In this document: positions 1 through 5,178 of the stretch, one piece after another
How positions within the stretch are numbered: the stretch's first letter is position 1
Layout: each line of letters starts with the position of its first letter
Assembly: GCA_003158415.1 (NCBI GenBank)
Contig: PMJA01000329.1
Coordinates: forward strand, 1 to 5,178
Origin: Methylobacter sp.
GTDB lineage: Bacteria > Pseudomonadota > Gammaproteobacteria > Methylococcales > Methylomonadaceae
DNA length: 5,178 nucleotides
Direction of reading: 5' to 3'
Notes under the pieces: model-generated
What the model was told of the DNA's origin: nothing
The model's database searches: none
The model's input: only the letters and a program-made list of their open reading frames with translations
Made by a program: the position numbers and the translations under genes

Positions 1-101
1 TCAAGACGCTGGCGAGTCAGATTAAGCCTGCCGCCGCTTTTGCAACCGAACTATGGCTAAAGCATGGTTGGCCTGTGATTAAAGATTTATTTAAAAAATA
101 A
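1..101 (+). CDS. 3' end of an unrecognised upstream gene (partial)
   Basis: The third forward frame is open from the window edge to a TAA at 99-101 and gives about 32 residues ending WPVIKDLFKK. The other two forward frames close early (TAA at 55-57 and at 23-25), so this is the only frame that could be the tail of a longer gene. I do not recognise the family. In many gammaproteobacteria accA precedes tilS, but this tail does not resemble the AccA C-terminus as I know it. The gene lies 127 bases upstream of tilS on the same strand, separated from it by a palindromic repeat. The call rests only on frame openness and position. Confidence 0.5.
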   Translation, partial: KTLASQIKPAAAFATELWLKHGWPVIKDLFKK

Positions 102-109
102 ATATATAA

Positions 110-195
110 CACCACGGAGACACGAAGAGCACGAAGGTTTTACTTTGGTTTTTCTTCGTGTCCCTTCGACTGCGCTCAGGACAGGCTTTGTGGTG
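110..195. repeat. Intergenic palindromic repeat with a split right arm
   Basis: The left arm at 111-128 (ACCACGGAGACACGAAGA) is matched in reverse complement by two separated pieces on the right: TCTTCGTGTC at 153-162 and TTTGTGGT at 187-194. Between them sit 24 extra bases (163-186). With those removed, the arms pair over 18 positions with only two differences, and both could form G-U pairs in RNA. From memory, sequences of the ACCACGGAGACACGAAG type are dispersed intergenic repeats in many bacterial genomes. There is no ORF or transposase inside, so it is either a small non-autonomous element or a REP-like sequence. It fills most of the gap in front of tilS. Confidence 0.7.
163..186. repeat. 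Short repeat-like block lodged inside the palindrome arm
   Basis: These 24 bases (CCTTCGACTGCGCTCAGGAC followed by AGGC) interrupt the right arm of the surrounding palindrome. From memory, the core TTCGACTGCGCTCAGGACAGG belongs to a class of short sequences dispersed in many bacterial genomes, often seen as GCCCTGAGC..GTCGAAGGG on the other strand. No further copy is visible in this window, so its repeat status relies on recall. Its placement suggests one repeat inserted into or recombined with another. Confidence 0.5.
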
Positions 196-228
196 AATAA
201 AAATATGCAAACCAGCTATGTTCTTTAA

Positions 229-1560
229 ATGACAGAACCGCTTACAGCGCAGATTATAGAGTCCGCATTAACCCGCTGCCATAACCCTAAGCATATTTAT
301 ATAGGCTACAGCGGCGGCGTGGATTCCCATGTATTGCTGCATTTGTGCGCGTCCATGCCTGGACTTAAAGATAAAATCACCGCTGTTTATGTGCATCACG
401 GCTTGCAGGCGGAAGCCGAATCCTGGGCTAGTCATTGCCAAAAAACGGCGGAAAGCTTAGGGGTAGGGTTTATTCTGTTGCGGGTTAATGCTGTTGCCGA
501 CCCAGGCGAAAGCCCTGAAGAAGCCGCCAGGAATGCGCGCTACACCGCGTTAAAATTACTTGTCGGCGCTGACGATGCCCTACTGGTGGCGCAACACAGG
601 GACGATCAACTGGAAACGGTGTTGTTGCAATTGTTCAGGGGCGGCGGTTTGCGCGGCTTATCGGCCATGCCGGAGCGCATGGCTTTCGGCCGGGGAGTGA
701 TGCTGAGGCCGTTGCTTAATGTTGCAAAGCCTGCCATAGACGCTTATGCCCGAACACAGGGCTTTAGCTGGGTGGAAGACCCCAGCAACCTCCGCCATGA
801 TTATGACCGCAATTTTTTGCGCAACGCGGTATTGCCCTTATTAAAACAGCGCTGGCCTGCTTGCGACAAAACCGTCGCTCGTTCGGCGCGCCATTGCGCC
901 GATGCCCAGGCGATAATCTCGGAATTGGCCGAAAATTTATTCCATCATGTTTTTAATGCCGCCGATCAAACACTGAGCATCAACCGGTTAACGTCTTACG
1001 AAATACCCCAACAGCAACTGGTGATCCGGCAATGGTTTCAAGCACTGGGTTTAAAAATGCCAGCGCTGGCCTTTGTCGAACGCGTGCAATCCGAAGTCCT
1101 GGCCGCCAGGGACGACAGCGATCCGGTGCTTTTCGGGCAAGCTTATAATGTGCGCCGTTATCGTGATCGATTGTATTGCCTGAAATCCATTGCGCCGGAC
1201 AGTGTGCGAGAAACACTCTGGCCCGCTGGGCAAACCACACTAAAAGTATCCGACCGGCAAAGCTTGTCTTGTATACCGTCCTCGGCGGGAATAAGCCGCG
1301 AGCAATGGCAAAATGCCACTATTAAGGTAACAGCCCGCACTGGCGGCGAAAAAATCCGCCTGCCGGGGCGTACAGGCCGTCATGCCCTGAAAAAATTGTT
1401 TCAGGAAGCCGGTATACCGCCCTGGGAAAGGGAATCTATGCCCTTAATTTATCTGGATGATAAGCTCGCCGCCGTCGGCGATTTGTGGGTTAGTGCGGAG
1501 TTTTATAGTGCCGAAAACCAGGACTGTATTCGTTTGACTTTGCAAAAAATCCAAATGTAA
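229..1560 (+). CDS. tilS: tRNA(Ile)-lysidine synthetase TilS
   Basis: TilS uses ATP and lysine to convert C34 of the CAU-anticodon tRNA(Ile) to lysidine, so that the tRNA reads AUA and is charged with isoleucine; it acts in the cytoplasm. The 443-residue product is close to the usual length (about 430 in E. coli). The N-type ATP pyrophosphatase PP-loop SGGVDS is at residues 28-33, followed by the family motifs VHHG (55-58), AQHRDDQLET (121-130, where many members have AHH), LRPLL (159-163) and EDPSN...RNFLR (183-198). The substrate-binding middle domain follows, and the C-terminal TilS domain spans about residues 367-425 (TGGEKIRLPG, LKKLFQEAGIPPWER, PLIYLDDKLAAVGDLW). The start is fixed by an in-frame TAA at 226-228, directly before the ATG. 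No clear Shine-Dalgarno sequence precedes it. It lies upstream of pyrG, as in many gammaproteobacteria. Confidence 0.96.
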   Translation: MTEPLTAQIIESALTRCHNPKHIYIGYSGGVDSHVLLHLCASMPGLKDKITAVYVHHGLQAEAESWASHCQKTAESLGVGFILLRVNAVADPGESPEEAARNARYTALKLLVGADDALLVAQHRDDQLETVLLQLFRGGGLRGLSAMPERMAFGRGVMLRPLLNVAKPAIDAYARTQGFSWVEDPSNLRHDYDRNFLRNAVLPLLKQRWPACDKTVARSARHCADAQAIISELAENLFHHVFNAADQTLSINRLTSYEIPQQQLVIRQWFQALGLKMPALAFVERVQSEVLAARDDSDPVLFGQAYNVRRYRDRLYCLKSIAPDSVRETLWPAGQTTLKVSDRQSLSCIPSSAGISREQWQNATIKVTARTGGEKIRLPGRTGRHALKKLFQEAGIPPWERESMPLIYLDDKLAAVGDLWVSAEFYSAENQDCIRLTLQKIQM

Positions 1561-1562
1561 GG

Positions 1563-1589
1563 TTGGGCAACGGCTTTATCGTTGCCCAA
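1563..1589. repeat. Perfect stem-loop just after tilS, REP-like
   Basis: TTGGGCAACG (1563-1572) and CGTTGCCCAA (1580-1589) form a perfect 10-base-pair stem around a 7-base loop, starting two bases after the tilS stop codon. No T-run follows (the next bases are TATTCCGG), so it is not a standard intrinsic terminator. Its symmetry would let it act on either strand, perhaps protecting the tilS mRNA 3' end or reducing read-through. From memory, GTTGGGCAACG...CGTTGCCCAAC hairpins are dispersed repeats in several proteobacteria, and that is the preferred reading. Confidence 0.65.
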
Positions 1590-1658
1590 TATTCCGGCGG
1601 TTGGAATCGAAACATCGACGGATTTACCCGACGTTATCAACATACTTTAACGTGGAAT

Positions 1659-1688
1659 GTCGGGCACGAAAAGATGCGCCCGACCTAC
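1659..1688. repeat. Second palindromic repeat in the tilS-pyrG gap
   Basis: GTCGGGC (1659-1665) pairs with GCCCGAC (1678-1684) around a 12-base loop, and the right arm runs on into CTAC. Sequences ending GCCCGACCTAC are, from memory, typical of short intergenic repeats in some proteobacteria. The left side GGAATGTCGGGC does not contain the mirror GTAGG, so this copy looks degenerate. A perfect 10-base palindrome, GGCTTAAGCC, follows at 1691-1700. Confidence 0.5.
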
Positions 1689-1829
1689 AGGGCTTAAGCC
1701 TAAAGTACGCGCACAACCCGCATCCAGCCTATTAAATAGACCCTGCTCCAAACGCCTTTCACGTTTTCTCTGAATAAAGACAATGACGACAAGCGCATAG
1801 TCGATTAAAATGAACAGGATTTTACTTAA

Positions 1830-4079
<2,250 letters not shown>

Positions 4080-4083
<4 letters not shown>

Positions 4084-4556
4084 ACTGGCAAGAAGTGTGC
4101 GAACATCCCAGCTTAAAAGATTTACCGTTTAAAATTGAACTGGATGAGTTGGGTAAGGTTATTATGAGTCCTGTCAAAATTTACCATTCCATTTTACAAG
4201 GTGAAATAGAATTTTTACTGCGCTCTTTATTGAAGAATGGTAAAACGCTGCCCGAATGCGCTATTAAAACCCGCAAAGGCACCAAAGTTGCCGATGTTGC
4301 ATGGGCGTCATTAGATGTATTGTCAAGAATCAAGGATGAATCCGAAGCGTCAATTGCCCCGGAAATCTGTGTTGAGGTCATTTCTTCCAGTAATACAAAG
4401 AAAGAGATGGCGGAAAAAAGACAGCTCTATTTTGAAGCCGGAGCCATAGAAGTGTGGATGTGTAACGAAAACGGCGACATGAGTTTTTTTAACGCGCAGC
4501 AGCCGTTAATACGTTCGGTATTAGTGCCGAATTTTCCTGAAAAGATTGAGTTGTAA
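4080..4556 (+). CDS. Uma2-family (DUF820) protein, second, divergent copy
   Basis: The 158-residue product is also Uma2-like but belongs to a different branch from its neighbour, with no close alignment outside the motifs. Visible hallmarks are the entry motif ELDELGKVIMSPVKIYHS (20-37) with His36, the TRKGTKVADVAW segment (64-75) with Asp72, CVEVISSSNTKKEM (97-110) with Glu99, Lys113 and Tyr117 in AEKRQLYFEAGA, and EVWMCNENGDMSFF (124-137). These are the positions of the predicted PD-(D/E)XK site, so the fold and site look intact. It is shorter than the first copy, mainly at the N-terminus. It overlaps that gene by four bases with a good Shine-Dalgarno site, so the pair is almost certainly one transcript. 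Two unlike nuclease-fold proteins made in coupled fashion might act as a heteromer, but that is inference. Confidence 0.87.
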
Positions 4557-4580
4557 TTTCGGCGATAGTGATTATAAAAA

Positions 4581-4609
4581 TTGAGTCATTAAAAAGCTAA
4601 GCGTAATAT
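4581..4609 (+). promoter_or_regulatory. Candidate sigma-70-type promoter for the antitoxin-like operon
   Basis: TTGAGT (4581-4586) and TAATAT (4604-4609) are separated by 17 bases in an AT-rich stretch, about 85 bases before the antitoxin start. Each hexamer matches the consensus at four of six positions. It is the best promoter-like sequence in the gap after the second Uma2 gene. No clear operator palindrome is visible beside it, though small antitoxins usually repress their own promoters. Confidence 0.4.
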
Positions 4610-4695
4610 TTAACTTGAGCAGCAAGCCCAAAGAAGGAAGGGCGCATGCAGATTGACGACTATTCGTGAACAGTTAGCAAGAGGAAAAAAATCTA

Positions 4696-4911
4696 ATGAT
4701 TACTCTAAATCAACAAACAGAACAAAACTTACAAGAAATTGCCACGCAAACAAACCGGACTATACAACAATTGATTGAATTTTTTATTCACGATTATCAA
4801 GAAGAACAACAAAGCATTAAACGCGCCGACAGATCTTATGCGGAATATCTTGCTAGCGGTGAAAGCTGGTCATTGGAGCAAATAAAGCAAGCGAATGACT
4901 TGGGAAATTGA
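4696..4911 (+). CDS. Small antitoxin-like protein (orphaned type II antitoxin)
   Basis: This 71-residue protein starts with MITLNQQTEQNLQEIATQTN, a short strand followed by a helix, then RTIQQLIEFFIHDYQEEQQ and an acidic tail with AEYLASGESWSLEQIKQAN. The pattern fits ribbon-helix-helix-type antitoxins that pair with RelE/ParE toxins: the N-terminal half binds DNA and the C-terminal part wraps around the toxin. AAGAGGA at 4679-4685 is a suitable Shine-Dalgarno site. The strongest support is context: a start codon 17 bases before its stop opens a broken RelE-type toxin. No partner toxin remains intact in the window, so the protein is probably an orphan. The exact family is uncertain; no enzyme motif is seen. 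Confidence 0.7.
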   Translation: MITLNQQTEQNLQEIATQTNRTIQQLIEFFIHDYQEEQQSIKRADRSYAEYLASGESWSLEQIKQANDLGN

Positions 4912-4958
4912 TTATCCTCGTTGTTGAAATCGGGCATCGAAAAGAGGTGTACAAATGA
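4895..4958 (+). pseudogene. RelE/ParE-type toxin remnant, internally deleted
   Basis: ATG 4895, inside the antitoxin 3' end, opens MTWEIDYPRC and stops at 4925-4927. A different frame over the same stretch reads GKLIILVVEIGHRKEVYK and stops at 4956-4958. The first is a plausible toxin N-terminus in the expected overlapping position, and the second closely matches the ending of RelE-family toxins, where a hydrophobic strand leads to GHRxxVY. About 60-70 internal codons that a full toxin of roughly 85-95 residues would have are missing, and the ends are out of frame, so no toxin can be made. The C-terminal stop overlaps the next start as ATGA. This is not a simple frameshift, because almost the whole body is absent. 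Confidence 0.72.
4942..4949 (+). promoter_or_regulatory. Shine-Dalgarno site of the small ORF at 4955
   Basis: AAGAGGTG, embedded in the toxin remnant's last codons, lies five bases before ATG 4955. It is the strongest ribosome binding site in the window. It indicates that the ORF at 4955 was, and perhaps still is, translated as the third gene of the operon. Confidence 0.65.
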
Positions 4959-5167
4959 AAACGAATGGCAATTTTCACGACTCTTTAAGGGATAAGTTTG
5001 TGGTAAGTGAAAATGAAACCGCTTATTTATTAAGCAACCCGGCGAATAAAATACGGCTTTTAGCGGCAATTGCTCGCGTTGAAAATAATCAGCTGATTGA
5101 TGTTGATATAGAAAAGTTATCCTGTTCAAATAAAAAAGAGAATCCTTATGCAATTATGTGGCTTTGA
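4955..5167 (+). CDS. Small ORF resembling the C-terminal half of YefM/Phd antitoxins
   Basis: The 70-residue product contains ENETAYLLSNPANKIRLLAA followed by IARVENNQLIDVDIEKL (residues 19-55). This resembles the toxin-binding C-terminal part of YefM/Phd antitoxins, typically ETxYLLxSPANAxRLLxxI followed by a short acidic tail. The usual N-terminal DNA-binding domain of about 50 residues is absent, replaced by 18 unrecognised residues (MKTNGNFHDSLRDKFVVS). The last 15 residues (SCSNKKENPYAIMWL) run through the kdsA ribosome binding site and into the kdsA start by 20 bases, and look like read-through of a lost stop. With its strong ribosome binding site and the ATGA overlap with the toxin remnant, it may be a genuine small gene; it could equally be a truncated antitoxin or a third operon member of an unfamiliar type. 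No toxin follows it. Confidence 0.55.
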   Translation: MKTNGNFHDSLRDKFVVSENETAYLLSNPANKIRLLAAIARVENNQLIDVDIEKLSCSNKKENPYAIMWL

Positions 5168-5178
5168 AGTCGGTTTAG
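5148..5178 (+). CDS. kdsA: Start of kdsA, Kdo-8-phosphate synthase (partial)
   Basis: ATG 5148 opens MQLCGFEVGL, cut off by the window edge. This resembles the MKLCGFEVGLDQPFFLIAG start of one KdsA branch, as I recall it. The enzyme condenses arabinose-5-phosphate with phosphoenolpyruvate to give Kdo-8-phosphate for lipopolysaccharide. AAAAAAGAG at 5132-5140 is a suitable ribosome binding site seven bases upstream. The position downstream of pyrG fits the common gammaproteobacterial pyrG-kdsA-eno order, which strengthens a call based on only ten residues. The antitoxin-like ORF reads into it by 20 bases in another frame. Confidence 0.72.
   Translation, partial: MQLCGFEVGL

Noticed and set aside
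980..1340. Several minus-strand ORFs of 60-86 codons inside tilS.
   Set aside because: They lie opposite clearly conserved tilS coding sequence and have no motif or start-site support.
1563..1598. Intrinsic terminator of tilS.
   Set aside because: The stem is strong, but no T-run follows it, so the feature is kept as a repeat-type hairpin.
4929..4949. Similarity of TCGGGCATCGAAAAGA here to the repeat at 1660-1673 (TCGGGCACGAAAAGA).
   Set aside because: Here the bases encode the conserved toxin ending IGHRKEV, so the resemblance to the intergenic repeat is most likely chance.
4836..5153. 105-codon minus-strand ORF opposite the antitoxin and toxin remnant.
   Set aside because: It runs antisense to three better supported reading frames, has no recognisable motifs and ends within the antitoxin gene; it is a shadow.

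Overview
The window looks like a chromosomal segment of a gammaproteobacterium outside the Enterobacterales. It carries tilS, then pyrG, and at the right edge the first codons of what reads as kdsA; tilS-pyrG-kdsA is a familiar gammaproteobacterial order (often accA-tilS-pyrG-kdsA-eno). The start of the edge gene (MQLCGFEVGL) resembles the KdsA form known to me from Xanthomonas/Methylococcus-type organisms rather than the enterobacterial one. A methanotroph-like (Methylococcales) host is a guess from that and from the repeats and Uma2 genes, not a demonstrated placement.

Layout, all genes on the + strand. Bases 1-101 hold the 3' end of an unrecognised gene. Bases 102-228 are intergenic and mostly filled by an imperfect palindromic repeat whose right arm is split by a second short repeat-like block. 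tilS (229-1560) encodes tRNA(Ile)-lysidine synthetase. The gap 1561-1868 holds two further palindromic repeats and the pyrG leader. pyrG (1869-3518) encodes a complete CTP synthase with its catalytic residues intact.

From the end of pyrG to 5147 lies accessory material where kdsA would normally follow closely. It has two tandem Uma2-family (DUF820, PD-(D/E)XK fold) genes: the first overlaps the end of pyrG by 23 bases and the second overlaps the first by ATGA. After a 139-base gap with a plausible promoter comes a decayed toxin-antitoxin locus: an apparently intact small antitoxin-like gene, a RelE/ParE-type toxin reduced to its first and last few codons, and a small ORF whose middle resembles the C-terminal half of YefM/Phd antitoxins. 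That ORF overlaps the start of kdsA. This block is AT-richer than tilS and pyrG.

The housekeeping genes serve decoding (TilS modifies the AUA-reading tRNA), nucleotide supply (PyrG makes CTP) and LPS core synthesis (KdsA makes Kdo-8-P, whose activation consumes CTP). The Uma2 and toxin-antitoxin genes appear to be insertions within this conserved neighbourhood. I see no tRNA, rRNA, CRISPR array, transposase or complete insertion sequence.
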